A stretch of DNA of 64,000 nucleotides, taken from Cryptomeria japonica. Taxonomy: Eukaryota; Streptophyta; Pinopsida; Cupressales; Cupressaceae. Under the pieces are notes generated by a model. That model had not been told where the DNA came from. It was given only the letters and a program-made list of their open reading frames with translations, and ran no database searches. Positions within the stretch are counted from its first letter, which is position 1. Each line of letters begins with the position of its first letter. The translations under genes were made by a program, and so were the position numbers. The stretch spans positions 623,966,383-624,030,382 of the forward strand of contig NC_081408.1 of assembly GCF_030272615.1 (NCBI RefSeq), written 5' to 3'. Shown piece by piece: positions 10,781-23,099 of this stretch.

Positions 10781-10800
10781 TCAGCGTGGCTCTAATACCA
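10781..10800 (-). other. tRNA-iMet-type primer-binding site of the copia fragment
   Basis: The minus strand from 10800 reads TGGTATTAGAGCCACGC, one mismatch from the canonical TGGTATCAGAGC core. It starts three bases inside the LTR end. Confidence 0.8.
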
Positions 10801-10803
10801 TAC

Positions 10804-11022
10804 TGACAAATTAGAGCCCAAAAGATGCCATCATATTGCATTATGAAAGATATTTATACAGAAATATGATTGCAACAGTGTGCTTAATCTGGCACTCACG
10901 GGTTTAACAAAATAACAAATACTTGCCTAAATAGACTTACAGCCCATAACAAATTACAAATAAATAAACAAACCAAACAAATCATACCGGAATGATGTAA
11001 TACCCAACATATGTCTTCAACA
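10804..11022 (-). mobile_element. 5' LTR of the copia fragment (219 bp)
   Basis: In minus orientation it starts TGTTGAAGACATATG at 11022 and ends TAATTTGTCA at 10804, with the TG...CA ends expected of an LTR. The inner end abuts the primer site. No second LTR is present, so the outer end is inferred from the TG start only. Confidence 0.65.
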
Positions 11023-14000
11023 CACACCTTAAAAAAGTCTTAAGGAAAATTAATTTATTGATATATGTTTAGAATATTAGTAATGGATGAAAAGTGTGCT
11101 CATTTGTTGCTCAAATTAGTAGTTATAAAATATCATTTGATCAGATCCTTCTAATTTGATGCAACTTTATATGTTTAAGATAAATTGACATGATTGTTGA
11201 TTTTAGGATAAATCTATAAATAATATATCATTTTGTGTTTTTTTCCTATTTGATAAATCAATGTATGTTTACAATCAATTACAAAAAAGGTTTGGGACAT
11301 TAGAAAATTCTTACATCGTATTAGTCATTTTGAACACTACTTTTCAAATCTACTACAGCTTTTAGGTAAATTTGTTTATCATGAATACAAGTTGTTAGCT
11401 GACGAATCAGTTGCAATTTACAAACAAGCTTTTTGTTTTTATAAACAGATGTAGAGCAGAAATTTTGCAATCATATATGATAAAATATAAAACAGAACTG
11501 AATACAACTAGCAGTTGCACGTTTTAGGCAGGTAATGTTCCAGAATGTTAATTAGTTCAAGTAGAAAGAAATGCATGGCAGAATGGGAAGCGATGGAATG
11601 ATTATTATGGCGAGATTGTACAACATATGTAAAATATGACGAAAATTGCAGAAACTTAGAATGAAAATTCATTTGTTTTAATGAGCTCCACCATGTGTTT
11701 TTGTTGAAGCTGTGTATCTGCAAATAAGAAGTAGAAGTGAGGAATTAGACAGAATGCGGGAAGGAGGGAAATTTGGTAACAGCTGAAGGGATGGAGGGAA
11801 TCATAAAGTAGCATAGTACCTGTGAACATGGGTGTGTCTGAAAAGGTGGGAAGTCGTCTGGTTGAAAGAAATGTTTATTTGAAGATTTCATTGGAAACGC
11901 TTAGCTGCAAGAACTTGAAAATGGCATAGGAACCTAAGAGAGATGTAAAGTATTTAGGAATCAAAGAAATGGACAAATCGTTTTTAACCTGGTATGTAAT
12001 TTGATAATAAAAAGGCATATGACAGTTGGATACTTTGTCTGTTACCCATTGGTTGGCAATGAGGCATATCAGGTACAAATAATTTGTAGCGAATGAGGAA
12101 CTTCTACAGTGAGAGACATGTTTGCAGATAAGCACATGGTTTTTGAAAGCCAGGTGGAGAGGAAAATATGGGTGGATATTGCAGGCATTCATCAATTTAT
12201 ATTACAAGAAGAACAAACTTTAACCTGGAATGAAGTTGAAGCAGCTTGGAGAGAATCCTTAAAGAAGGAATACTGACAAAATATTAAGGGCTGCAACAAC
12301 ATCAATTAAAAACAAAATAAATTTAGGCATTCTAAGCATAACTGCAGTAACATGTGAATAAATAGTGAGTAGTAATGACCTGTGGTAACATACAATAACA
12401 AGGAAGATGGTTGAGATTTCCAAAAGGTATGTTACGTATTGTTTTGAATAATCTGCAGGTTGGAACAGGCACAACGTAGATAACCCTACACTAGTAATTT
12501 GTTTTACAAGTAATAAGCAGAAGTGTAACAAATAAAAAGCATTTAAGAAGCAAACTGAACTTAAAATTATTGGCGATGGATTACTTACAGTGACTTGTTT
12601 TGAGTAGATGAGCATGAATGGGAGTTGCAGCGAGCAGAGGACCATTATGATAGGTGAGAAGTTTTTTTACCCACTCAGAGAGGTGATTGATTTGGCAAAC
12701 ATAATGAATACGTTTTAAATTTGTTTAGTAATAATCAACTCAAAGAAGTAACGGAATGAAAAATGTCACAAAATTCTAAAAATGCAAAGTTAACTCGAAA
12801 ATTTATGTCTCTACAATGTGCATGTAATGTATGTGTATAATTGTTGACAGATTTTTTTATGGTTGTAACAGGTTTTTTTCAATCAACAAGCTTAGAGGTA
12901 GTAAATATCCGTCAGATTAGTGAAATATAGTAGTTGTTTTTTGTGAACAAAATAGCAGGAAAGATCTGTCTAGAATTTTTGGTCGTTTTTAATCTTGTCT
13001 GGTAACTTGGTAAAGGTATTGAAGAATGAAAAGGTAGACATAGTTAGGGCTTGTTTGGAATGAAATAAAGAAAAAGAAGGCAGATTTCAGTCTTTTGTTT
13101 CTTTCAAGAATGAAGTACTTACAGTGTAGGTGCTTGAAATTTTGTTGAAATTGGCGGTGTGGTGGTCAAATATGTGGAGAGGAATGAACTGCCAGAGATG
13201 TTGTCTTGACATCACTGTGGAGGATCAACATCGAGGAATTCAATGTGGCTACAATAATGTTTTCGAGTTGTGTGAACTGGTGAAGTTGGAGAAGCGGGAA
13301 CCTGCAGAGAGGGGAAAAAAGAAGTAATCAGTGGTGGCGATGGGAAAGCGAAATGTGCATGGAAAAATAAGTATGTAATCAGGGGAATGCAATAAAGTAG
13401 AGAAGGCAGCAAAGTGATGGAGATGCTTACATTTTTTTTTAGGAATGTATGTAACTGAATAAGTAGCTATGAGTGGGAAGCAGCCTTGTCAAAGAAGTGA
13501 ATTTGAGTGAACAATAAATGCTAGCAAAAAATTTAAGGACGTGCAATATGGAAACATTATTAATTAACTTACAGAGCATGTAAATGAGTTAACCGAAAGA
13601 ACCCAAACATTGGAGTATAAAAAACAGTGAAGATCAAACTATACCATAGAAGCAAACAAGTTGACTGAATAAAACCGATGGAGACAGGCAAGAACATACA
13701 TTGTATAAAGAATTGAGGAAATTAAGAATGGAAAGATAAAATTGGAAGCGTTTAATGTCAGTTATAAGAAATGTGATATAGTTTACCTCTACAATGGAAG
13801 TCCACTGGGTAGAATCCATAACTGGAATGTGGGCAAGGCAACCTGCCAAGTGCTTGAAAGATAGTGGAGTAGGAATAAGTAACTCTGTGAAACTAAAAAA
13901 TGATTGAAACAGTATATTCAAAAAAGAAAAAACTGTGAAGTGTGAATTGAGATATATTAGTATTTGAATGTATTTACCTGTGTAATAGCAGTGGAGAAGC

Positions 14001-14079
14001 AAGAATGGTTGTTGTTGAATGGCAATCGTGTGATGGTGAACGGCTCGAAGCGGAAAATAACTCAGCAAGCATGTCATAG
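11023..14079 (-). other. Region with several minus-strand splice-like junctions; possible decayed spliced gene
   Basis: It lies downstream of the helicase on the same strand. Minus-strand donor-like GTAAG(T/C) sites occur near 12593, 13122, 13428 and 13571. CAGGTA or CAGGTT junctions lie near 11820, 11990, 12232, 13304 and 13978. One exon-like frame (about 14077-13979, ending CACAG|GTAAATA) and another (about 13890-13787, ending GTAGAG|GTAAAC) read openly, but I cannot name the product. It could be an ORF captured by a Helitron, host gene remains, or chance. No Helitron 3' hairpin/CTRR end was identified. Confidence 0.3.
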
Positions 14080-15181
14080 TTATAGATTGTAATGTGGTGA
14101 CATAGATGTCTGGGCAGAGAGTTGTTGCAAGCGAGCTTCTTCTTTCTTTCTTATGGTGGTAAAAGCACTTTTTTGCATTTTTGCATACCTTTCAAAAGAG
14201 AAAGGCAGATAAATGCATATACCATCAATTGTTTTGACCCTTGAGATAGTGGTAAATGTTAGCCATTGCTTTTCACTATTGCCTATGTCTATTGTAGCTT
14301 TATCCAATGTAAGTCCTTAAGATTTGTGAATAGTTATGGCCCAAGCCATTGTCAATGGAATTTGTGTACGCCTGCCTCGGATGATTGGAGTAATGGGTAT
14401 GTCATTTGGATGCAATGTATCCCATGGAGGGCCTTTATAATTTTGGAACTGCACAATAACAAATCTTGGCAAGTCTGGTGGTCTAGTATTGTTTTCATAG
14501 ATAAAATTTTTAACAGGGCCAATGGAGCCATTTACGAGGCCAACTTCAGTCCACAAGTTAGCTAACAACATCACTTGTTGATTGACACATAATAGTAGCT
14601 CTAATGGAAGTTGTTCATCGTTATCATAATCAGTATTAGTTTGTTGCGCAATATGTACAAGACTTAGAGCAATGGGCAAATTTAATTCTTTCAACATTCT
14701 TTTGTTGTGCAATCTTGTTGATTCATTTGTTGCAAACAAATGGATTGATGAGTTGAATTCCATTTTTTGTTGAAGAGTGAGATTTGTATTTGTTTGGTTC
14801 ATTAAGAACTGCCAGTCATGTTTGCTAGGTTGTGCATCTCTTATGTTCTGGAGCAGACTTCTGAACTGTTGTTGTTTAATAGAGGCACCTTGTTGGTGGA
14901 AAACAGTATGCAATGTTACAACTGTTTTAAACGAATGCCATAAACTCAGTGTTGTAGAGTGTGAAGCATAAACTGGTTTATCCATTACGAAAGGGAGCTG
15001 TCCAAGATCACCTACGAGGATTATGGAGAGACCACCAAAGCTTTCATGTTGTTTATCAGGGAATGCTTGGCGTAGCCGGCTGTCAATCTTCAATAGTAAT
15101 TTTGGGCCTAAGAAGCTCATTTCATCTATTAGAATATATTTAACATGCCTGAAATGCTCTTGGAATGTGAATAATGCTTCT

Positions 15182-15986
15182 TGTTGAAATAATAGCTACG
15201 GTCGGATCCTTCAGGCCGACATAGAAAATTACAAATGTGTGAATGGCCTTTGGCCTTACACATTTATATATAACGATTTATAAGTTATCTTGCCTATTAA
15301 AAGGAATCATATTTATGTTATACGAATTTGTTCCTAACTATTTGTTATTGGTTAACAAATTGCATTAAGTGGTTAGTACAAAACAATTATTTCATAAACC
15401 CGCCACCCCTTGGAAAGGTCATGATGAAGAATCACAGCCGACATTGTCAAGAAGACATGTCATTTGATGTATCCCACAAATGGATACAAATAGTGCGCCT
15501 TTCCTCTCATAAATATTAGATTAAAGCCACATATACACAGATCAAAAGACATATATGCAGATCAGGTCTTCACTACAACAAGACACATAAGCATATCGAT
15601 ATTATCTTCAGTATTGTAGATATTGTTCCCCATCATAAATGTGAATAGATCGAATTATATAGACTGCAATCTGGAATGTGTGAGTAGTGTGGAACATATT
15701 GTAGCAGATTGAAGTACATATGACATACTTGCAGATCAAACTATCATCTACAACGCTATCGTGTTGTATGCACTGTCATTCTTCAAAACATTGTGAATTC
15801 TTCAGCACTATGCACTATCGTGTTGTATGCAAGCAACTCAGGAAAGCATTGGTGGTACATCCTATAGCAATTCAGTTTGCATCTCCTTCAGTCTAAAGTG
15901 ACTGGATCCATCTATAAGCTTCAAGGATTGAAGCAATTCACATTGGTCTTTGTGTCATTGTAACATCATCTTGCTATTCATATTTG

Positions 15987-16017
<31 letters not shown>

Positions 16018-16177
16018 AGATATAATTTGCGTGCTCGGGGGAGATGATAACAGTATATCGTCTATGGTTGGGAGGGCAACAATAATGTGAATCATTGCCC
16101 GTGGTTAATCCAGCACACCCTATGTTTACTGTGCATAGTCATCTTCTTGTGTTCCTAGTATTGTAAGAAAATTCAAC
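15182..16177 (+). mobile_element. 5' LTR of the copia element
   Basis: Starts TGTTGAAATAATAGC and ends AGAAAATTCAAC, directly before the primer site. The LTR ends form a TGTTGAA/TTCAACA inverted repeat, complete in the 3' copy. It contains an (AT)n tract at about 15986-16014 that accounts for most of the length difference from the 3' LTR. A TATA-like ACATTTATATATAACG is near 15259-15274. Confidence 0.92.
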
Positions 16178-16178
16178 T

Positions 16179-16196
16179 TGGTATCAGAGCAGGTTC
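16179..16196 (+). other. tRNA-iMet primer-binding site
   Basis: TGGTATCAGAGCAGGTTC follows the 5' LTR by one base and matches the canonical plant copia primer site complementary to initiator tRNA-Met. Confidence 0.93.
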
Positions 16197-17368
16197 CTGA
16201 AGAGCCATTGCCACAGTTAGTGCATCCACTCTATCTTGAGGAGGAACTTGAGCTTAAAAGTGAAAAGATATGACAGGGGATAGAGATCATTTTTAGATTG
16301 AGTAGAGAGAGATTCTTGGTCACAGGTTATAATTGAGGACAATGCCAAGAATAATGAGAAGGAAGTTGGGGCCACTTCCTTCCAGCTAGACTTTGATGAT
16401 TCTCTTCATAGAAGTGACATTTCTATCTTCAGCCTTGGAAACTCTGCAGATTTGTATCTGTCTATGGCAACTAAGATATGAGATCAAGGCCTTCATTGGA
16501 TGAAAGGACTAAACTGATCAGAGAAGTCTTCTCCCTACTACCACATTTATTTGATAGTATATGGTGCATTGCTTATGCTCATATTTTTTGTCTATTGTAT
16601 GTATTGGACTAATGGTTGCCTTCCTGTTCATGAGACTAGAACTACCCATGCGTAAGGTTGAGTCCTGAAGCCCTTAGCTATGATTACATACAATTTAAGA
16701 CATCTAATTTATCATTATCAATTTTTGAGCTATGTTTAACAGCAGATTATTACAAGTGTATGTGCAATTGCATGTGTGATTGCAGGGGACACTTGAAGAC
16801 CTTAGTAATTAAGGCTTGACTGTTGTTATACTACTTGCAAGGGTTGCAAGTTTATCCAAAGCCAGATGGAGCTTGGATAATGAGATAAGTATTTTTTCTT
16901 GGTTATTATCTCTTGAGTATTACTTGTATTTGTTTGTCGTAGTCAGCCTCTTATCAGTATTCCTATATGTACTATAAAATTCACTCTTGTTCTTTTCTTT
17001 GGCCTTCGGGGATGGGTTTTTTAGAAAAAGAAGAACAATACATTAGGAATGTTGCTGAGGCATTTGTACAGGTAATGGCAGCATCGAGGATTACAAAGCA
17101 AAGTCAAGACAAGAGGGCTCTCCTAGTAAGAGGGAGTGGGCTTCTAAGGGTATGCTTCTGTGATAGAGGGAATAGCTAGAGGTTCTTCTTCAATTGACTT
17201 TCAAGGATCTTGGTCATATTTGTTAACAGGGAGTGGACCATGTCGAGATGGTTTCTCTAGTGATCAGAAGTCAGAGGACTCTATGATTCATGGATGGAGT
17301 CTCATGTGTGTAGGCTGGAAGGTTTTTTGATGTCACCTAGGTCGTGATATTCCTGGATAGATGGATAT

Positions 17369-18194
17369 TTGGTGAACTTGGGATTCACCAAAAGTGATGC
17401 AAACTCCAACCTTCATATAAAGGTTGTTGATGGTGAGACATTGATTTTGGTCCTTTATGTTGATGACTTATTTCTCACTCTGGCAGAGAAGCTCATCATT
17501 CAGTGCCAGAGGGAGTTAGCCTCTGAATTTGAGATGAAGGATCTTGGCCTTATATACTACTTCCTGGACTGAAAGTTTGGCAGAAGACCGCATGAGACCT
17601 TCTTGAGTCAGAGGAAGTACACTATAGACATCCTGAAGAGATTTGGCATGATGGACTGTAAGTCCATGTCTACGCTGATGGATATAATTCTGGATAAGTT
17701 GAGTGAGTCAACATCCATTTCAGATCTAATAGATTCCTCTATGTATTGTCAGTTGATTAGATCATTGATGTATTTGGTCAGCAACCAGACCATATATCTG
17801 CTTTGCAGTGAGTACTCTCAGTCAAATCATGTGTGAACCAAGATAGATTCATTGGGTTGCAGCATGTGTGGCAGCTCGTGAATCAATGTGACTTCAGAAG
17901 CTCCTTGCAGGATTGTTTGTACAATCATTGAAGCCTACAGTTATTCAAGTTGTGTGAAAGCCTTATGTCAATCTTGTGTTTCATGATAGAACGAAGCATG
18001 TGAAGATCAAGTATCACTATGTTAGAGACGTGGTGGAAAGGAATGTTATTCAATTAAGATACATTAGTACTGATGAGCAAACGACAGACATTCTCACCAA
18101 GCCTCTCTCCAGAATAAAGTTTGTGTACTTTCGAGGTAAGCTTGGTATGGTAGAAAATGTAGCCCTAGCTAAGATTGAGTCTCAACAACATTGA
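17369..18194 (+). pseudogene. Copia RT end and RNase H remnant
   Basis: Three fragments in order. 17369-17572 has LILVLYVDDLFLT, with the RT catalytic YVDD, followed by EFEMKDLG. 17603-17836 continues with QRKYTIDILKRFGM and YCQLIRSLMYL, which link RT to RNase H. 17976-18194 is the RNase H end, with HDRTKHVKIKYHYVRD and TTDILTKPLSR. Stops and deletions separate the pieces, and the front of RNase H is lost near 17836-17975. No functional enzyme can be made. Confidence 0.9.
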
Positions 18195-18199
18195 TTTGT

Positions 18200-18439
18200 T
18201 TTAAATAGTACTAATGTATTCTCTAAGATGTTTAAAGTGTAAATTCTTATTATGCAATCTTATTAATCTGATATGGTTCATGATTAGTGTCATGTGTGTG
18301 ACTCCATGACAACATTGGTTCAATTCTTGATGAGCCCCTATGAACATTATTGTGAGGTGATGATCTCTCAATAGTGAACACTTGTACATCTGATCATTAT
18401 CGTAAGGTGACGATCTTACGATATTGATTGATCATACCA
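18200..18439 (+). other. Start of the copia 3' non-coding region
   Basis: After the RNase H stop there is no coding sequence before the 3' LTR. This first part shows no feature I recognise beyond occasional GTGATGATC-like echoes of the hairpin repeats that follow. Confidence 0.5.
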
Positions 18440-18970
18440 TTATGATGGATATCATGGGACTTGATATCTATGGATATGTCATAGTGGTTTATATCTCTAG
18501 AAGTAATATCTACGGATATACCATAATGGTGGATATCATGAGATGCAATATCCGTGGATAAGCCATGATGGTGGATGTTACATAAAGAGATATTCATGGT
18601 GGATATTATGTGACATAATATCCGTGGACATGCCATGAAGTAATATCCTTGAATATGTAATAATGGTGGATATCATGAGACGTGATATTTGTGGACAAGC
18701 CATAATGGTGGATATTACATAAAGATATATTCATGGTGGATTTCATGTGACGTGAAATCCGTGGACATGCCATGTAGTAATATCTATGGATAAGCCATAA
18801 TGGTGGATATTACGTGAGGAGTATCTTTATTTAAGCCATAATGGTGAATATCACATGAGGTGATATCTATGGATAAGCCATGATGGTTGATATCACGGTG
18901 AGGTGATATCTATTCTTACACCATCCATGGAGAAGCCATGATGGTTGATATCACAGAGAGGTGAAATCTT
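18440..18970 (+). repeat. Hairpin repeats with compensatory arm changes in the copia 3' region
   Basis: About eight short inverted repeats alternate with GTGGA(T/C)AAGCCATAATGGT. Examples: GGATATTATG/TGA/CATAATATCC at 18601-18623 (perfect 10-bp arms), GGATTTCATG/TGA/CGTGAAATCC at 18738-18760, GGATATCATG...TGATAT at 18667-18689, GAATATCACATGAGGTGATATC at 18846 and TGATATCACGGTGAGGTGATATC at 18888. Base changes in one arm are matched in the other, so pairing is kept while sequence drifts. Linker CCATAATGG forms a smaller inverted repeat. It lies between RNase H and the polypurine tract. Confidence 0.85.
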
Positions 18971-19103
18971 TCCCTTCCACATATGGGTGTAGCCATTGTG
19001 GTAAAACATCATGATGAGGTGATTAGCTTCCATTACTCACATGAGTATAGTCATCACGATGAGGAAATGTGACTCATTTTTCAAGAAGGATTCCTTCCTA
19101 GCT

Positions 19104-19112
19104 AAGAGGGAG
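19104..19112 (+). other. Polypurine tract of the copia element
   Basis: AAGAGGGAG sits immediately before the TGTTGAA start of the 3' LTR, the expected site for plus-strand DNA priming. Confidence 0.85.
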
Positions 19113-20093
19113 TGTTGAAATAATAGCTACAGTCGGATCCTTGAGGCCGACATAGCAAATTACAAATGTGTGAATGGCCTTTAGCCTTACACATTTATAT
19201 ATAACGATTTATAAGTTATCTTGCCTATTAAAAGGAATCGTATTTATGTTATACGAATTTGTTCCTAACTATTTATTATTGGTTAACAAATTGCATTAAG
19301 TGGTTAATACAAAACAATTATTTCATAAACCTGCCACCCCTTGGAAAGGTCACGATGAAGGATCACAGCCGACATTGTCAAAAAGACATGTCATTTGATG
19401 TATCCCACGAATGGATACAAATAGTGTGCCTTTCCTCTCACAAATATTAGATCGAAGCCACATATACACAGATCAAAAGACATATATACAGATCAGGTCT
19501 TCACTACAACAAGACACATAAGCATATCGATATAATCTTCAGCATCATGGATATTGTTCCCCATCATAAATGTGAATAGATCAAATTATATAGACTACAA
19601 TCTGGAATGTGTGAGCAGTGCGCTACATATTGTAGCAGATTGAAGTACATATGACATACTTGCAGATCAAACTATCATCTACAACACTATCCTGTTGTAT
19701 GCACTGTCATTCTTCAAAACATTGTGAATTCTTTAGCACTATGCACTATCGTGTTGTATGCAAGCAACTCAGGAAAGCATTGGTGGTACATCCTACAGCA
19801 GTTCAGTTTGCATCTCCTTCACTCTAAAGTGACTGGATCCATCTATAAGCTTCAAGGATTGAAGCAATCCACATTGGTCTTTGTGTCATTGTAACATCAT
19901 CTTGCTATTCATATTTGATATATATATATTGGAGATATAATTTACGTGCTCGGGGGAGATGATAACAGTATATCGTCTATGGTTGGGAGGGCAACAATAA
20001 TGTGAATCATTGCCCGTGGTTAATCAAGCACACCCTATATTTACTGTGCATGGTCATCTTCTTGTGTTCCTAGTATTGTAAGAAAATTCAACA
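19113..20093 (+). mobile_element. 3' LTR of the copia element
   Basis: It aligns end to end with the 5' LTR. Visible differences include TCGGATCCTTGAGG against TCAGG, a shorter (AT)n tract at about 19919, and scattered transitions. It ends TTCAACA. By eye, divergence is a few percent. Confidence 0.93.
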
Positions 20094-22553
20094 CTTGTCC
20101 TGTCAAAGGATGCATTTCTTTAATAGGGATTCAAAGGCCTGCATGAAGAGTTGTTCCTTGAATATTATATGCAGCAACACCTGTAGGAGCAAGAACCAGC
20201 AATGGATTTGCCTTAATGCCTGCAGAGACATTCAACTTTTGTCTGATGCAATCTATTAAGAATGATTTCCCAGTGCCTATTGTTCCTTGAACAATCATTC
20301 AGAGAGGTATTGTTCCAGCTTGTTTAGAATGATGTTGTAGAATTATGTCAAGTGCAAGTTTTTGTTGAGAGGAGAGATGGAATTTCTCATTCTCTATAGA
20401 TGGGACTTGGATCGCAGGTACGTGAAATTGCGATTTACTTGCAGATATGAAATGGGCAGCAATAGACTCTAAATTCTCATTTGCAATATTGGTGGGCCAC
20501 GAGTAGCTAATATCATAGTCACATTGCCCTAACATTTGCAACTCATTTTTGGCAAACTGATTTGTGGCTCCCATCTGTGACAGGAATTCCCACTCATATA
20601 GATTTGATTCTTCTTGATGCTGACAATCATTAGTGTCACTATCATCTACATCCTGAGGTGGAAGGACATGCATGACTTGGTCATCGTACAACCGAATGTA
20701 GCCGTTTGAACTGAAGTCTTTCCAATTGGATATAACTTGATCTTTAGAAGTCCCTATTTCTGCTGGTATGTCACAGAACGATTTGTACAGTAACAATTCA
20801 GACCAACATAAAATCTCAAACTCGTCACTATCTTCAATGGGAGGGTCTGGAAAGTGCGGATATACACTTACAATAGCTTTTTTCTCTCTAAGTTGCCATT
20901 TTGTTTTTTTATGTTGTGGAACATATGAAAAGTCTTGTGTAGATTGCAGGAGAGTTGTTGCATTTAATTCAGAAGGGCGCTGCATGTAAGCATGGATATA
21001 ACTTTTTGATAGGTTTGTTTCATGATTTAATTTTGTGATGTCTCCATAAATAAAATCTATGGTATTGTGTTGATGTCTCCATAAATAAAATCTGGAGTAG
21101 AACAAAAGGAAATACAAAATCCCAAAGTTTTGCAGAACCAAGAAAGATGCAAGTTTGCATAGTGTCGATATAAACCATGTTCGACTATTTAGTTCTGTTT
21201 GTTAAAGGAAGGGGAACCACTGGCCAGCTATCAATACATCGAAGATCAAAAGACCTATGAGAAGCATGACTATCTAATTTGTCTGGATTTATGCAGTTGC
21301 ACTCATCTGAGCAATGTCTGCAAGCAGAAGAGCACATTTAGCCTGGAAATCAACAGTCATTGCTTTGGTGATTGTCGCTTTGAGCCTTGTCTGTGAATTG
21401 TACATGTATGTTGTAATAGAGAGTGTGAAAACGAAGGAGGATAAGACTACATCCTTGATAATAGATTGAGGGGTTCTGTCTGTAGTCAAATCATACTGCA
21501 ACATGTAAAGGTCCTTTGCAAATATGTTCAGCAGATTTGTGCCAACTTCATCAAAGGCAATAGCCCAAAGAGAGCCTGTATGGTCTTGAAGCATGATTTG
21601 CAATAAGTATTTGTAATTGCATTTTGGCACATGATTTTGTCATCTAGAACAAAACCACACATTATCATTTTGTTGGATGCATTTTTTTTTACACTCTTTG
21701 CCATTAAATTGCAAAGGGCAGGCTGGATAGCAAAAAGAATCAGTTTTTATGATTCTCACAACAGCCCTAATAGTATTTTCAACTATTTCGGAGAGAACAC
21801 TCATACGTTCTAAAACAGACGCGATTGTCATCCTGCTATATGGTGAGTTAAGCTGCCCAACAACTCAAGACAGTGGCAAAAGGTCAACTGGAATGTTTCC
21901 TCTCGACATAAGGGCATCTGCTTCTGGGGTAGAAGAGTTTATATTCAAAGTGGTTGTCGTGGTTGTGTTGATCACCTTTCCATTGAAATAACCAACACGA
22001 GCATTACTGACCGCAAGGACCACAACTGTTTGGGTTGCATGCATATTCTTCAAATCTTCACCTAACCCTTCCCATGTTGCCCCCCATAAGTTAATATCGA
22101 TACTAAAAGTTGACATGTCATTTATTTTCACAATCCTCTTTTTTATTGTGGTTCCATCTTTTCTGCAAATTATCGACGACTCTCCAACATGAACCACAAC
22201 ACCAATAACATCAACTAAAGTGTTGTTGCTGCAATATATAATGTCATTGATTGGTGTGAATCGTGAAGCATTTCCTTCACCATCAACAGTTGCATCACAA
22301 CACTTCAATATTGAATTGTGGTCCAAAGTAATTTCAAGATGATTGTGAAGTTTATTCCATTTTGTCTTGGCTTCCCTAACGGTACCTTTTGACAGACAAT
22401 AATATGCTCCTGCTTCAACCCTATGATAATGCATCTCTGCTATATCGCCAAAGCAAGTTATTCTTATTTTGGTACCTTCAGCATCTATCATGTCAAAGCT
22501 AAATACTTGCCCACACGATTTTGGTGTACTATAGTGATGCATCTTCCTCTTGT

Positions 22554-22617
22554 TTGTGACACAGCCTTTTATTGACCATTTATGTTTGTGACACAGCCTT
22601 TTATTGACCATTTATTT
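22554..22617 (-). repeat. 32-bp tandem duplication in RPA DBD-A
   Basis: A 32-bp unit containing TGTGACACAGCCTTTTATTG occurs twice in direct succession, with identical copies. Because 32 is not a multiple of three, it shifts the RPA reading frame at the start of DBD-A. The copies are identical, so the duplication is recent relative to the other damage. Confidence 0.92.
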
Positions 22618-23099
22618 TGAAAGGGGTTCAAGGCTTTTATCGGGATGATATTATCAAAGGTTTCGCGTTGTACAGGAGACACGTGTATTCCAAATTTAAG
22701 GGAACGCTTAGATGTGGGAGATGTGTCTCTACCTAACATTTGTTGTTCCTACTCTTTAAATAGGTATCTAGGTTTTCCAAACAATGGTGAATTTGTAAAT
22801 TTGACAGCATGGTTGAATATTATGATAAACCTATGAAATGGGCAAAAGAATAGGTTTAAGAATCAGCATAGTGTGCAAAGGAACATTCTAAAAGGCAACA
22901 ACAAACTATGAGAACATATAGAACACCCTACCTTGAGTTCCAAATATTTCTACAAGCATAAGTTGTCAACGATAGTACAAAACCTATCTTTAATGTCTCT
23001 GAATGCAATAGGTCACCATACTTTGGTGGCAGGATCGACAATTGCATGTGTGTGTCATCAAACAAAACAATCCTATATCGGGCACTCTCATCTTCACTG

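Larger units (their letters stand above)
8033..11022 (-). mobile_element. Ty1/copia element, minus strand, 3' truncated in integrase
   Basis: In minus orientation: a short LTR (11022-10804), an iMet-type primer site (10800-10781), a decayed gag with a CCHC zinc knuckle, protease/pre-integrase sequence and integrase, then an abrupt end at about 8033 before RT and RNase H. The order gag-PR-IN is copia-type. The missing RT, RNase H and 3' LTR mean it is a dead fragment. Several frame breaks lie between 9073 and 10780. Confidence 0.85.
15182..20093 (+). mobile_element. Ty1/copia element inserted in the helicase, internally deleted
   Basis: Two LTRs (15182-16177 and 19113-20093), an iMet primer site at 16179 and a polypurine tract AAGAGGGAG at 19104-19112 define a plus-strand element. 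Internal coding sequence is reduced to the end of RT and of RNase H (17369-18194); gag, protease, integrase and most of RT are missing or unrecognisable in 16200-17360. Flanking pentamers are CTTCT (15177-15181) and CTTGT (20094-20098), a 5-bp TSD with one mismatch. The LTRs differ at a small number of sites plus the length of an (AT)n tract. Confidence 0.95.
14080..21141 (-). pseudogene. Helitron-type PIF1-like helicase, split by a copia insertion
   Basis: Read on the minus strand, skipping 15182-20093. 21141-20299 carries the stretch that precedes the helicase in Helitron proteins (YIHAYMQRPSEL, KTKWQLREKKAIV, EILCWSELLLYKSF), then LSSQQKLALDIIL. Just below 20299 lies the Walker A motif GTIGTGKSFLID. 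The copia element sits before motif II. From 15181 downwards the frame resumes with YILIDEMSF (Walker B), then GDLGQLPF, AWAITIHKS and SRVK, and a C-terminus rich in Lys/Glu/Arg ending at 14080. An in-frame TAA follows HKS at 14314-14316. No Rep (HUH) nuclease domain is visible upstream; only ~145 bp separates this frame from the RPA stop. It is a dead 5'-3' DNA helicase gene, most likely from a Helitron. Confidence 0.85.

Noticed and set aside
15328-19450. Similar plus-strand ORFs at 15328 and 19259
   Set aside because: They are the same LTR segment in the two copia LTRs, not a gene pair.
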